From Apiotrichum sp. Y4204 (taxonomy: Eukaryota > Basidiomycota > Tremellomycetes > Trichosporonales > Trichosporonaceae), in NCBI GenBank assembly GCA_025531455.1, contig JAMYHL010000041.1, forward strand, positions 62,001 to 126,000: a stretch of 64,000 nucleotides of DNA, in the 5' to 3' direction. The notes below the pieces were generated by a model. That model ran no database searches, was not told the origin of the DNA, and was given only the letters and a program-made list of their open reading frames with translations. Positions 48,577-60,700 of this stretch are shown here, piece after piece. The translations under genes and the position numbers were made by a program. How positions within the stretch are numbered: position 1 is the stretch's first letter; each line of letters starts with the position of its first letter.

Positions 48577-50342
48577 TTAATCGAAAGTGATCTTGGTAGG
48601 CGCAGGTGCGTCGGCAGTGTCGTTGAAGTGGGCGCCGTAAATGGGGTGGGCCTTCTTCTTGATAGTCGACGGGAAGCGGTCCATCTCCTTGGGCACCTCG
48701 GCGCCAGCGTCGCGGAGAACACGCATAAACTCGCCGGCAAGTGCCCGCTCGTGGTTTTCACCAGTGAAGAAGGTGATGGCCTTGCCAGTCTTGCCTGCAC
48801 GGCCGGTACGGCCGCAACGGTGGACAAAGTCCTCGGTGGTGAGGGGGAAGGTGACATTGATGACGAGCTGGACGTCGGGGATGTCGAGTCCACGGGCGGC
48901 AACATCAGTGGCGACGAGGACGTTGACAGAGCCGTTCTTGAACGCCTCCAGGGCCTTGAAACGGTCGTTCTGGTTCATGTCGCCGTGGAGCGCGCCAACC
49001 TTGAAGCCGGCGCGGCGGATCGTGTACTCGAGGCGCTGGGCCTCCTTCTTGTACAGACCAAACACAAGGACTCGCGATCCGGGCTGGGCCTTCTCATGTG
49101 CGCGAAGGTGGTAGGTGAGACGTCCGTCCTTCTGACGGGGGTCGTCGAGAACCTCGACCGCCTGCTCGATGCGCTTGTTGGCAGAGAGCTCGTCCGATCC
49201 AACAGTGACCTTGATGGGGTTGGTGAGGAACGATGACGCCAAACGGCGGACGGACTCGGGCCATGTGGCGGAGACTGCACGTTAGCATGTTATACTGAGT
49301 TAATTCCAAGTAGCTCACACATGACGGTCTGGCGACCACCGGTGTGACCCGGGCAGTGGGCGATAATCCTGCGAATGTCGTTCTCGAAACCAGCGTCCAG
49401 CATGCGGTCGGCCTCGTCAAGGACGAGGTACTTGATGGACGAAAGGTCGAGATCACCGGCATCCGCGAGGTCGAGGGTACGGCCAGGGGTACCAACGACG
49501 ATACGTACACCCTCGGAGCGGAGCTTGTAGATCTGCTCGTTCTTCGGCATTCCACCAAAGAGTGCAACGGCACCAATGCCTAGACCAGCACCAAGCTTGA
49601 CAAGAGTGTCAAAGCTCTGCTGCGCAAGCTCACGAGTGGGCGCGAGAACGAGCATTGCGAGCTTGCCCTTGCCGTTCTTCCCCGGCGGGGGAAGGGAGGC
49701 GAGGTGGTGGACACCGGGAACACCGAACGAGAGGGTCTTGCCCGAACCGGTCTCGGCAATACCAACGACGTCGCGCTTGGCGAGGAGAGCCGGCCACGAG
49801 ACGGCCTGGATGGGGGTGGGCTTCGGGAACGCGGAGAGGAATTGGGAGATCTTCGGGTGCACAGAGAGAGTCGCCATGTCAAGGTGAGGGGGGAAGAGCG
49901 ACGGCTCGAGGGTGATGTTCTGTTCGGCAAGGTACGCCTTGTGCGCAGCGGTAAACTCGGACGGCGTCGGCATCGCCTGAGCAGCAGCGTCGGCAGCCTC
50001 GGAGGCAGCAGCAGCGGCCTTGAGCTTCTTGAGCTGCTTCTTCGAGAGGGCGGGAGCAGCGACCTCGGCATCGCCCTCGGCGGGTGTGGCGATGACAGTC
50101 TCGGCGGGCGAAGCAGGCTCAGACTTGGCCTTCTTCGTCTTGGACTCCTCGCCGTCCTCGTCACGAGACCGCTTCTTGTCCTTCTTGTCCTTCTTATCCT
50201 TCTTCTCCTTCTTGTCCTTCTTCTCGACGACCTCGCCGGCGTTGGCGGCGGCCTCAGCCTTGGCGGCCTTGCGCGCCTTCTTCTCCTCCTTGAGCTTGCG
50301 GCGCTCCTCCTTGCTGAGCTTGACTTCGGTTTCGACCGACAT
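48577..50342 (-). CDS. DBP3: DEAD-box RNA helicase Dbp3
   Basis: Two exons on minus (50342-49319, 49274-48577) encode 573 residues. Dbp3 acts in the nucleolus in 35S pre-rRNA processing. N-terminal ~100 residues are Lys/Glu-rich with [11 protein letters not shown], as in yeast Dbp3. Helicase motifs: Q-motif FPKPTPIQA (Gln179), Walker A AETGSGKT (196-203), PTRELA, GGMPK, TPGR, DEAD (309-312), SAT (343-345, rebuilt across the single 44-nt intron), [17 protein letters not shown] and [13 protein letters not shown]. The C-terminus [21 protein letters not shown] is short. The intron cuts exactly within motif III. Neighbouring eL31 also serves ribosomes, both on minus, 578 bp apart. Confidence 0.95.
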
Positions 50343-50920
50343 TTTGGTGGTAGGGTATGGGGTGGGAGATGTAAACGACTACCCAGTGGCGAGCTCCTCT
50401 ACTTTTATGCAAAGTCGCGTGTGACCTGGGATTGCGTCAAAAAAAGCAGTTTTTCTCTGGTCACGTGACAAGGAAAATCTGATCAGCCGCTTTGTTGGGG
50501 CACCAGATCTGGATATCTGGCCCGCCGTCCTGCAGCGTCCTGGCACTGCGGGGCATCATGGAAGCGCCGAGCTCCGTCCATGCGTCCTTGCATCCTTGGC
50601 ATGTACGGAATCGGAGTTCCTCGATTGCAGGCCGGGCACGTGCACCACAATCGGTCACAACCTTCAACCGTGAACTGACGCATCCATCTCTCCTTTCCGA
50701 CAAGACGGTCCTCTGACACTCGTCCAGAACTTGAATTGACGCTCTCTGTGCTCTGCTAAAACTCCCAAAAAACATCACTGCTCCTGCGCCCACATATCTG
50801 CGCATTCGCAACCTCGCAGCTCAAGTGGCACAATATACACGGCTGATGAATGTCATGACGGGCTACAGCCTAAAACCCTCGCCAACCCAGGCAATCCCCA
50901 ACTAGCATGCTAGCTGAAAT
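50343..50920. promoter_or_regulatory. DBP3 promoter and eL31 3' region
   Basis: 578 bp between minus-strand genes; no gene supported. Minor: ORFs up to 116 codons are chance frames. Confidence 0.4.
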
Positions 50921-51889
50921 TTACTCCTCGTCGCCCTCGACGACAACGGTCTCAAGACCCTTGAACGAGGTGACGCCCTCGACGACCGAGGCAACGACGT
51001 AGAGCTTCTCCTTGGCACCCTCGTCGTCGTTACGCTTGCGCTCAAGACGGACGCGGACACGGCGGGGGGGCGAGCGGACACCGCGCGACCAGAGAGCCTG
51101 GTTGAGGCCGGGCGAGATGCGGACGTCCTTGACGCCCATGGCCTTCTGAGCGAACTCAGTGACGGCCTTGACGGCCTTGGGAGCCTCTGCGAAATGTTAG
51201 ATTACTTGCCACAGGAAATAGATGGGCCAAGCCATCAGGATGATGCTGCCAATGGTCGGGTCGAAGAGCAGGAGTGGTGCTTCAGCCCGTTGCTGATCCT
51301 ACTCCTGCCCGTAGATCTTCCTGCAGCGACTCACTCTTCTTGAAGGAGAGGTCGTGCACACGCTTGTGGAGGTTGATGGTGTACTCGCGGGTGACGACGT
51401 CCTGAAGAGCCGAACGCGTCTTCCTGGTCTAAATGGTCAGCATAATTGATTGGTATCGGCGCGACGCGGATAGCTCGAGCTCTTCCTTGGCGGCACTTCG
51501 ACAAGAGACGGATCGCTGCACATTGTCGCAGGCGCCTTTTGCTGGTCGTGAAAACCAGGAGAAAGGGGCACAGCGCATGTCGACGCAGCGTCGTTCCTCT
51601 TGGGTCCAAGCTTCGCGACGGGACACGCAAAACGTCCTTCCCACGCATTCCCTCCTTTCCTCCGTACAAGCTCGACTGCTATCCGAATCGCGCGTTCGTA
51701 TCGACTCGACTAACCTTCTGAGTGGGCGCCTGGGATGTCAGCGGCATGTCCTGTTCTCGAATCAAAGTTCAACAAGCCGTCAACGAGTTCATCCTTCGCT
51801 TCGCCGCCTAGCCTCCCGCACGTCATTCCTGGGCTCGGCGGCATCGCACGCGCGCTCGTTGACGCTGTCGTCGTCGTCTGACTTACCAT
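50921..51889 (-). CDS. RPL31: 60S ribosomal protein eL31
   Basis: Four coding exons on minus (51889-51887, 51729-51715, 51428-51335, 51186-50921) join to 125 residues, the normal eL31 size. Recognised by [24 protein letters not shown], then [18 protein letters not shown] and [18 protein letters not shown]. The first coding exon is just ATG, directly followed by GTAAGT. A 15-nt exon (APTQK) follows, its acceptor preceded by a good CTGAC branch point, then TRKTRS. The introns are 157, 286 and 148 nt, long for this genome, as is common in ribosomal-protein genes, which may host snoRNAs; I found no clear C/D or H/ACA boxes. The microexon is inferred from splice signals. Confidence 0.93.
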
Positions 51890-52935
51890 TTTTGAGAGTG
51901 CTGAACCGGGTACTTGACGGATGGCAGTCAGGAAAGCTTGACAATCATCAACTTTGCAGTGGTGGCGCCGTGCCCAGCAACCAGCCAGCAGCAGGCAGTG
52001 AACGCGGCGTCTGCCACCCATGCACCCACACACCCACACACCACCGTACCAGGTCACGGTGACCAGCCAACCAGCCGACACCAGCCCAGAACAGAGCCAC
52101 TGGTCCTACATGGGCAGAACCTTTTGATCCCGCTTTCGGCGATTATTTGTTAACACCGAGTTTAGCGATACATTCACAAAGTACGGCCAGAATTTTTGTA
52201 CTCACATCTTTTAATTCCGTCTCCCGTTGAGCTCAGGGTCCGGTTACCCCAGCTGGAGCCTGTCAACATCAAGGCCAGCTGGACGATCCGAGACCCAAAG
52301 GGGGATCCAAGCCGCAGGGACGATCAGGGCCTCATGGCGTCCTAAACCTGGCCCCGTTTCAAGGGGGTCCCGTTTGAATCTCATTTCACTTTGCTTAATC
52401 TGGATCAGGTCAAAATTTAACATTTGGATACAATCAATCCATCCACTCCTCTCCCCGCACACCACCTCGGATCAACGGCGCAATAACGGCCCCTCAAAGG
52501 CCATGGGCCAAGCTAATTTTTCCGACCTGGGGCCTCGGGACTGACTGGCACTGGTGATCACCTGTTTCGAGCTTGATTTCTCTTCTCGGCGGCTCGAGAG
52601 CGCTACACTCGAGATGTCAAGCCCAGGGGCTTTTCTCCCCTCTCCCTGTTCCCTCCCCGGCCTATCGCCCCCGATGGCCCCATGCCCCAATGGCCCCATG
52701 CCTCGATCGGATACAGACACGATCTGATTTGCTTATGGCATGGCGCGCATACAGTGTTGAAAAAATAACTCTCTCTTACGTGCGACGCGCAACAAACGTG
52801 TATCGCGGCCTCTGATATGCAGGCCATGCAGGACAAAAGTCTAAGCGGGATAAGAGTCTGTGACACGTTGGGTGGATAGGATTTTCCACTTAAGTGGTGT
52901 GAGCTTTCTTGTCTTGACCATTCACTCCTGTCACC
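51890..52935. promoter_or_regulatory. divergent region eL31 / desaturase
   Basis: About 1 kb between divergent starts, holding both promoters. T/A-richer near 52140-52220 and 52380-52440. No gene supported. Confidence 0.45.
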
Positions 52936-54674
52936 ATGCTCCGCCAACGCGTCGACGACAAGGCCGCTAAGGCAGCGCCCTCCAAGACTAGGGCTATCAA
53001 CAAGCTCAGCGTCGACGATGTGCCCGAGGGCAAGCGGTGCGTATCTTGAACCCAGTCGCGCATCGCTCCATCCTGACACGCCACCAGCTTTATGGTGCCC
53101 AACTACACCAACAAGCAGCTTATGGATGCGATTCCCGCGCACTGCTTTGAGCGCTCGGCTCTCCGTTCGAGTGTGACGCTTGTGCAGGATGTCGTGGCTC
53201 TGGGTCTCCTTGCCTGGGGCGCATCGAACATTGACCGTTTTGTCGCCTGGGCTGGTCCCCGTGCTGCCGAGTTCGCCCCAGTCCTCGGCTCGGCCACCGC
53301 GGCCACCATCACCCGTGCAGCTCTCTGGACGCTCTACTTTATCTTCTCATCGTTCTGGGGCATGGGTCTCTGGGTTGTTGGCCACGAGTGCGGTCACCAG
53401 GCGTTCTCTACCTCCAAGACCCTGAACAACGCGGTCGGTTGGGTTGTCCACTCACTCCTTCTCGTGCCCTACCACGCTTGGCGCATCTCGCATGGACGTC
53501 ACCACGCCTCGACGGGATCGCTCACTCGGGACGAGGTGTTTGTTCCCCGCACTCGTAAGGAGCGCGGCCTCCCCGAGGCCAAAGACGAGGATGAGATTGT
53601 TGGTCTTGAGTAAGTCGCGGTGCAGGCAGCGAAGACAAGAGTCAGGCTAACGTGTACAGGGTTTCCGAGGACTCGCAGTCCGCTCTCGCCGAGGCGCTTG
53701 ACCACATTCCCATCGCTGCGTTCTGGGTCGCCATGTACCAGCTCCTTGGCTTCCCTCTCTATCTCGTCATGAACGCTGCTGGCCAGAACCGCTACCCCGC
53801 GTGGACGAACCGTGAGTTTTGGAGTCAAGCCAGAAGCTAGAAGCGGGAAGCCTGAGGTGCACGGATGGGCATGGTGCCATACAGCCTGACGATCCGTTGA
53901 TCTGCTGATTGTCACTTCTGCCGATCGCCACCCCTGCCGATCTCTGGCGTCATGGGGGGACTCTAGTCGGCATGGCGCGATGGCGATCAGAAGCGGCGAG
54001 CTTGTCATCCGGAGGACGCCGCTGACAATTCAGACTTCACCCCGTCGTCGATCATCTTCCGCAAGAACCACAAGTGGCAAATTCTCTGGTCCGACCTTGG
54101 TATCTTCGCTGTTCTTGCCGGCGCCGCGTACTGGTCGTACAAGCGTACCTTCACCGAGATGATGCTCTACTACGGAATCCCCTACCTGCTGGTCAACTCG
54201 CATCTCGTCATGATTACCTACCTCCAGCACACCGACCCCGTCCTGCGTGAGTCATGCTGTGCCACAGGCACTCTTCTATATGTGTACTGACTCGGTGCAG
54301 CTCACTACTCGGACAACCTCTGGACCTTCCCCCGTGGCGCGCTCTGCACGATTGACCGCACCTTCTTCGGCCCTATCGGTGCCTGGTGCGTCCACGGCCT
54401 GTGCGAGACCCACGTCGCCCACCACATCTGCTCCAAGATCCCTCATTACCACGCGTGGGAGGCAACTGAGGCTCTCAAGAACTTCCTCGGTGAGCACTAC
54501 CACCGCTCTGAGGAGAACATGCTCGTTTCTCTCTGGAAGTCGCACCGCCAGTGCCTGTTCGTCGAGGATGGGGCGGACGTTGCCTTCTACAAGAACGCCC
54601 GTGGCCAGGCCCAGCGCGCTGGTGTCGTCGTCGCCCCTCCGGACTCGGGTGTCGAGCTTTCGGAGGGTGCTTAA
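52936..54674 (+). CDS. membrane fatty acid desaturase, delta-12 (oleate) type
   Basis: Five exons (52936-53036, 53088-53609, 53660-53811, 54034-54246, 54301-54674) encode 453 residues. It introduces a double bond into oleoyl chains at the ER membrane. Three His boxes: HECGHQ (133-138), HGRHH (169-173) and HVAHH (367-371), with ICSKIPHYHAWEAT after the last, as in fungal FAD2-type enzymes. Hydrophobic stretches flank the first box (two) and lie near 215-240 and 280-320. N-terminal ~30 residues are basic and soluble. Exon 3-4 intron is 222 nt, the others 50-54 nt. A delta-15 or bifunctional enzyme cannot be told apart by motif. Confidence 0.95.
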
Positions 54675-56978
54675 GCATTTTCAACCAACTCAAAGGAGTG
54701 TGGACTGTACATTATTACACCTACACACATCACATACGACATACACATACACTTGGGCCACCTGCCCGCCATCTGTTTCTGGGATAGAGAGATATACACG
54801 TGTTAGAGTCTCGTAGAGTTCAACCTGTATGTGATCATGACATTGATAGATCTAAAAGAACGGGACAAAGAGTACGATGGAACGGTCCATAGAACTGTCA
54901 ACTGAAATGACGGAATTTGGGGCGCCGTCGGCGATTGGCTCTCGACAGCTCGATCAGTTTCTCGTTTCTGCGCCTCGCGTCTTCTGTAACATGCGTCATC
55001 GGCACGCAGGTACTGTGACAACCAGACACATTGTTGGAACCAAAATAGAGGGAATCCCAAAGAGGCATGGCGTTCATGGACAACGGACTGGTGGACTGGC
55101 AAGTCTTGACACGTGATCGTCGGTCCTGGGACCTCGATGCCTCGAGGACGCGCAGATCGTGGATCGTGAATGCGGTATTTCTGGTTGAATCTGGCACAGA
55201 TGAGTGGCAAATTCCGTATGTTCGGACGAGAACCTGGAGCAGAGGCAGAACAAGTGAGAATAACACATGCAAGGCTATCAGTGAGGTATTGTCGGGTCGT
55301 GTCTGTCTCTTCGCCATTGTCCCTATATCCAGATTCCCCCCAACGTGGTCTCAACCTCGTCCTGCTCCTCCACACTGTGAGCACTCATGTTCCGCCACTC
55401 CCACTGTTGTTCCATGAGTTGTGAAAATCAGTGAATGGCATGGAATGGGAATTGAGGGGTGCTTCTATGAAGGGATACAGTGCTGTAGCCTTGGGAACCT
55501 CCCCGATGTAATAGCATCAGTTCTGCGGGGTTCCCGCCTTTTAACTCGGCCGTGTCGCTGATGTTAAAACCTATCGTCACCAGAGCAAGCTGCAAGTTGA
55601 ACAATGTACTGTACAGCTCCACGGACAGGGTATAGCATTCCGCAGAGGAATTCCGGACTATGTCTTGGAACGTTCTCATCAGTAGCAGGTTCTCATCATT
55701 AGTAGATGATCCAAAAATACCCATGAACCCCGGCGAGGCGTCCAACTTCTTGGCTAGGCTGTCCATGTGCAACACTGAACGTTCTGCCTTTGCGCTCGGG
55801 TACACGGTGCACTTATTCAATGTCTGGGGAACGCGGGTCGCTCAGCTTTTTCCACTCCAACGACGTCCTCTGTCATGGTGTACCGAGACCCACCCAGCTG
55901 TGGCAGAGACTCTACCAATTGATCACATTGCAATGCCCTCAAGACGCAACACAAAAGCGCACATCTGTGTTGCACAGGTTCGGTGCCAATATCCAACACT
56001 GGATGCGGCCAGTGCAGAGTGTAATGGCACTTCGGGAATCCGTGCCTGATTCGCCTTCCAGGGCGAGGCCAGGCCCCGATTCCCCATTTTCCATTATGAA
56101 GTGCTGGAATTCCCGATGCTAATTCCCGATGCCCCATGGGCCGCAGGTGTAGCTCTTCTCCCCAGGCGGCTGGTTGAAGGCTCAAGCTGACCAGCAACGG
56201 CCTCTACTTTTACCAAAATGCGACGTTTGTGCTGGCCATGGTTCCCCGAATGTGCTACACATCTAAACGCTCCTCCGTTCCGTTCCCGCACCATCCGTTC
56301 CCGCACCGTCCCCATCACCAAGGATCGAAAACGGAATCGAGCCATGCAGTCGCTTAAGCGCCCCCTGGCCAGGCCATGCCCTTGTGCCTGGCGCAAACCG
56401 ATAAACAGCGGTGTCGTTGCATGGGGACGTGTTTCGAGGAGTTGCTTTACACCGCCTTCCATGGCAATCTCCACCGCTTCCTACAACCTTACGACCAGTT
56501 GTATTGGCCCTCTCATAATGTTGTGTGAATTACTCTCCGTTGAAGGCTTCTGGTCAACGTAGAGTGGGCATGCATCAAGCTTGCCAAGCAATTCATTTAC
56601 GACGTAAGCATTCCTTGGAAGCGCAACGATCGAGGCATGTGGCGTACTTGGGGTTCTTCATACACACAGTTGTGGCACCTGCCAGAACACGGCCGGGGCA
56701 CGACTGTGGCCAATGCAGCACGTCTATTGAATGAGCTTGCCCCCGACAGTCTTCTGCACCGTTCATCATGTTTAACAAACAGAATACGCTAAAGCTACAT
56801 ATGTTAATGACCTTAAAACCCAAACGATACGCAACCGCGTTGAAAACATAAAATACTGTTGAGACAGGTTCGAAGTGTTCTGGAGATCCCAAATATTAGA
56901 GGCTCTCGATCCGCTCCAAGTACGCTGCGCTTCTCCGCTCCCTACGCGTTCCTTGATGAGACTTGCCCATCGTGTACC
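54675..56978. other. intergenic stretch with a degenerate open frame
   Basis: 2.3 kb between the desaturase and the second Zn2Cys6 gene. 54690-54770 (CA/TA-rich) is the desaturase 3' end. The only notable content is the frame at 55428-55820 (own entry). Elsewhere, nothing is supported. Confidence 0.4.
55428..55820 (-). pseudogene. possible remnant of a protein-coding gene
   Basis: A minus frame encodes about 130 residues of protein-like composition: SLAKKLDASPGFMGIFGSS, MRTFQDIVRNSSAECYTLSV and LFNLQLALVTIGFNISDTAEL. Upstream sequence continues protein-like only through stops in this frame, and I find no ATG-containing exon to join it to. It may be a decayed gene or the 3' part of a gene with unrecognised exons. 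Family unknown. Confidence 0.35.
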
Positions 56979-59503
56979 CTAGGTCGAGCCGTCCCAGCGA
57001 GACTGAACCCCCATCCACGACCAATCGGATGGAGCTGCACTACCAGCAGCATTGGTTGTGTTGGACGTCGTGGCGGAGCTGCTACCAACAAGTTCCGCTT
57101 CCGAGCTGAAATTCACCAATGGAGACCAATGCGGCACGCCTTGAAGGATGTTGTCGATCGCCTAACGGTGTTAGTCTTTTGGATGTCCATAGCTTCTTTC
57201 AAGCTTACCATCGCAACTTGAGGGTCCTCCGTCCCAGCCTTGAAGTCTTCAAAGGCCTTGGCTAGCTTTCGGTAAAAGCGGCTGATTCCCAACATTGTTT
57301 CATCTGGTCCGACGGTCACATTCCCGAGCCGAGCAAATATGTCCCTCATTTGGGCGCAAAAGGTGACTGCACGAATGCAGTCCTCGTGCGTGAAACGCCG
57401 TCGAAGCTGCTGTCAGCGCAAAATCACAATTTCAACATACGTTGTGAAGTAGAATACCCGGCATGGGCAGCACGCAACAGCACACGTCGTACCAATACAG
57501 GATTTCACCACTGTTGGCGAGCTGGTTAATAATGTTGAGGAATTCCTCTGTCAAGCTGAGGAGTGTAGAGCAAGTGATTTTGGGGTCTGAGTTCTGCAAA
57601 AACCCAACCACACGAAGCTTGAGGAGAGTCGTTTTGCCAATAATCTGAGCCTGACCGGCGTACGCTCGGAGATTGGGATTGTTGAGCCACAAGTTGAGAT
57701 GATCAACTAAACGTTTCTCTCTCATATCGTAGCTCCATGCACCAAACTGGACCACTTCCTCCAAATTGAAGTGAGCTCCCGCGAAGCTCTTCAGAATATC
57801 CCAAAGTCTTTCGTTAACAATGATACCTGATGTGTACCCACCCGGTAATAAATGCTTTGAAGTAGTCGCCCGCAATACTCTGGTGGCCGTGCTGTTCAGC
57901 CCAGTACATGACTTGTTGAACCGACGGAAGAACGAGAGAACCATTCGGGGGCAGTTGTAGAATTGTCGAGTACCACAAGTCCATAGCTGTCGGTTAGTCA
58001 TCCGCGATATTCCTCAAAAGGAGTCGCTACCCACAGACAACATCTGAAACTGTTAGCCCATTGCGTTGATGAAATGCACGACGTACTGAAAAATGTGCGC
58101 TCCTCATCCAGCTGCCGCCAATGTTGCTCTTCGGTTTGAGGGGGAGGCATTGACTGGTTTGACCAGTCAATGTGAAGTTCGCACAACAGTCGACAGGCAA
58201 TTCCAAGCTTGAGATAAATCGTTCTATCAGGCCTACGGCGCCAGTAAACCACAACTAGGAGAGCCTGAATGAGTTGAAGATCATAATCGCCATTCATAAT
58301 GGCACGAGTGACCAGATTGTCGGCAAGGCCAATAAGTTGGTTGCTGATATCTGGGCGAAAGAATCGGGCCGAGGTTGCCAGGATTGCAGTAAATACAGGC
58401 TGCGAGGCCTGCATGCGGTCGAAGGTGTGATAACCAATATCAAACAGTCCGGAGCACGAAGCAATGTTCTGCATGAATCTGTGCGAAAGTTAGTAATTTC
58501 CCCAGTGGTTGAAGAATTCATACGATACAGTAACCATGCTGGAACTCACTGGGTGAATAGTAAACGAGCCTCGGCATCGCTGATGATTCCCGTCTCAATC
58601 GGTCCTGGATACACGACCTCAAGATGACTGTAGCTGGCGGGAGAAATGGCTCGCGAGTCCTTGCCCAAAAGCTTGGGCTCAAGGTAGTCATGAATGCTGG
58701 GACTGTTGTTTTGATTGATCGAACTTCCGCTGTGGGTATGGTTCAAACCTCCATGAAGAGTGGGCGACTCGATAGATTCGCTTCGTGCTTCGTAAATATT
58801 AGGCGGGGTGGTATGAATAAGTGTGGAGCCGTTGGGAACATTCACGGTGTTCCAAGTTGAAGAGATCACGTCGAGAGAGAGCTGGGGGGAGATGAGCCCG
58901 TTGGAGTTGGGAGGATGGTTTGGTCGTGGGGGAATGGATGGTGCGAGTGGAGGGACGGGGACTGGCCGACGCATGTCCCACAGCATGCGACCATTGACCG
59001 CGTTCGCAGATGAATCTGCATGGATGGGGTGCTGGGGATGATTATGCATTTGATGCTGGCTGTTGAGAACCGTAGTCGACTGGTTGGGGACGCGCGGCGG
59101 CCTGGAGCAACGTAAGCTGGCGTCTGGTGACGGCGACTTACCTCCCCCGCCTCGCTCGCGAGTAAACACACTCTAGGCCGAGGCGCGCACATCGCGAACA
59201 TCGAGCATTGGGATGGCTGTGTTCACCGTCGGGAAGACATCGGGTCTGGAGGAATGGTGAGTTGAGCGGCAAAACGAACAAAACATTGCGTGCGGTCTGT
59301 CACCGAAACCGGTGAGATGATGCGTGTGCAATGCGACGGATGTAGTCGATCAGGGTCCAATCACACCCACCTTGAGCCCCCGACAAGTCGTGCATCTGTA
59401 ATGCATGTCAGCAAAAGGCCATCCCAACAAGCCCTAAGGCGCATGCTTACGCTTTGCGTGGTCGAGGGATAGGTGTCTTTTTCTCCGGTCCGTCGGTCGG
59501 CAT
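56979..59503 (-). CDS. Zn2Cys6 transcription factor, possibly frameshifted near its C-terminus
   Basis: Ten exons on minus: 59503-59451, 59395-59371, 59245-59142, 59101-58550, 58478-58087, 58049-58035 (15 nt), 57986-57842, 57807-57441, 57410-57209, 57161-56979. The zinc cluster is split by introns: CTTCRGLK, then TRCLPDGE, CSRCARLGLEC (Cys 19, 22, 29, 42, 45, 52). A disordered His/Asn/Pro/Ser-rich stretch and a fungal-specific regulatory domain (ARFFRPDISNQ, GIACRLLCELHIDW, MDLWYSTILQLPPNG) follow. The exon sum leaves one extra base: in the T5 run at 57358-57362, the frame reads RAVTF before and CAQMRDIFARLG after only if one T is skipped. A later acceptor could also restore the frame. Target genes unknown. 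Confidence 0.82.
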
Positions 59504-60700
59504 CGAGTTGGTAAACAGAGAGGGGAACAAGAGAAACGAGGAAGGAAACAGGAACGAGATGGGGTGGAGGAAGAATAGTACAACGTGTGATGCGGCTGAA
59601 AATAAGCTACTCCGAAGGGATACACGACGAGATGATTGTGTACGTGTACGAAAGACCAGTGGCGAACAATCACCCTTCCGTCAAAGACGAATGGATGCAA
59701 GTGACCAGTTGGGGAGCGAAAGCCGGATGTCCGCGACGAGAGGACGAGATAAATCTATAATCGAAAACAATCCCAAAGCCCGCAGCGATGGAGAGGAATG
59801 GAGAGCGAGAGAATCACGGGGGAATGACACAGATGGGGAATGGGAGCAAGACTGAGATGTAGGGAGAAAGAGGGGATCAGAATCGCGGAGAGGATGGGGA
59901 GATGATAGACAAGAAAGTGTGGAAAGGAAAAGAGATCAAAGGTGAGATATGCAGAATGCGATGCAAGCAAGCGGGGTGAGTGACTAATGAAGAGGGGCAG
60001 AGAAAGGGAGGGAGAGGGAGGACAGAGTTGGGAATGCAGGAGAAGAGCAAAGGGAGGGATGAGCCCATTGAACACTTCGCTGGTCCAGATTAAGGCCAAA
60101 GCCCAGGCTTGACAACGACGAACAGGCCAACAGCAACACCACCTGAACTGTCCATACAGACTCACAGAACGAAGGATGCAGAATACAGGAGTCATTATTC
60201 AAAAGAGAACGAGTGGCGGACGCGGCGTATAGACTGTCCATCTCGCATGCAGCCGACATGGTGACCCTCAAGCCCGTAAATCGCTCTCTCCACGCTCTCA
60301 TGCCCCACCCCAGGCATGTCCCAGTCACACGGTATGTGCGCGATGGCCAATGTGGGGCATGTCCATCTAGATCCAGGCATGAAATCTGAGTCGAGCAGTA
60401 GCTGCATACATCAAAGTATCTCCCCGGCCTTCTTGTGCAAAGACTAGAGTACACGCTTCTCGCCGGGGTGAAGGCGAGAGGAGAGGCGGTGGAGGCGAGA
60501 GGGACACCAGGCAGGGGTTGTGGAGGGAGTTCGTAATCGTTGCAACAGTAGCGCGTGTGGCTGCCACAAAGCTGGCTCTCTGGTTTCTGGCTCTGGCCCG
60601 GCCCCTCTGCGATTCGGGCGATTCTGGGCCTTTCAAGCAACAGGCCAACTGATACATAATACTCTTTGGTTGACAGGGATTCTCCGTTACCTCCCAAACC
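59504..60700 (-). promoter_or_regulatory. pyrimidine-rich leader/promoter of the second Zn2Cys6 gene
   Basis: Purine-rich on plus (many GGGAGAG, GAGAAAGA runs), hence C/T-rich on the coding strand, for about 600 bp, like the leaders of the kinase genes. No protein gene is supported. Confidence 0.45.
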
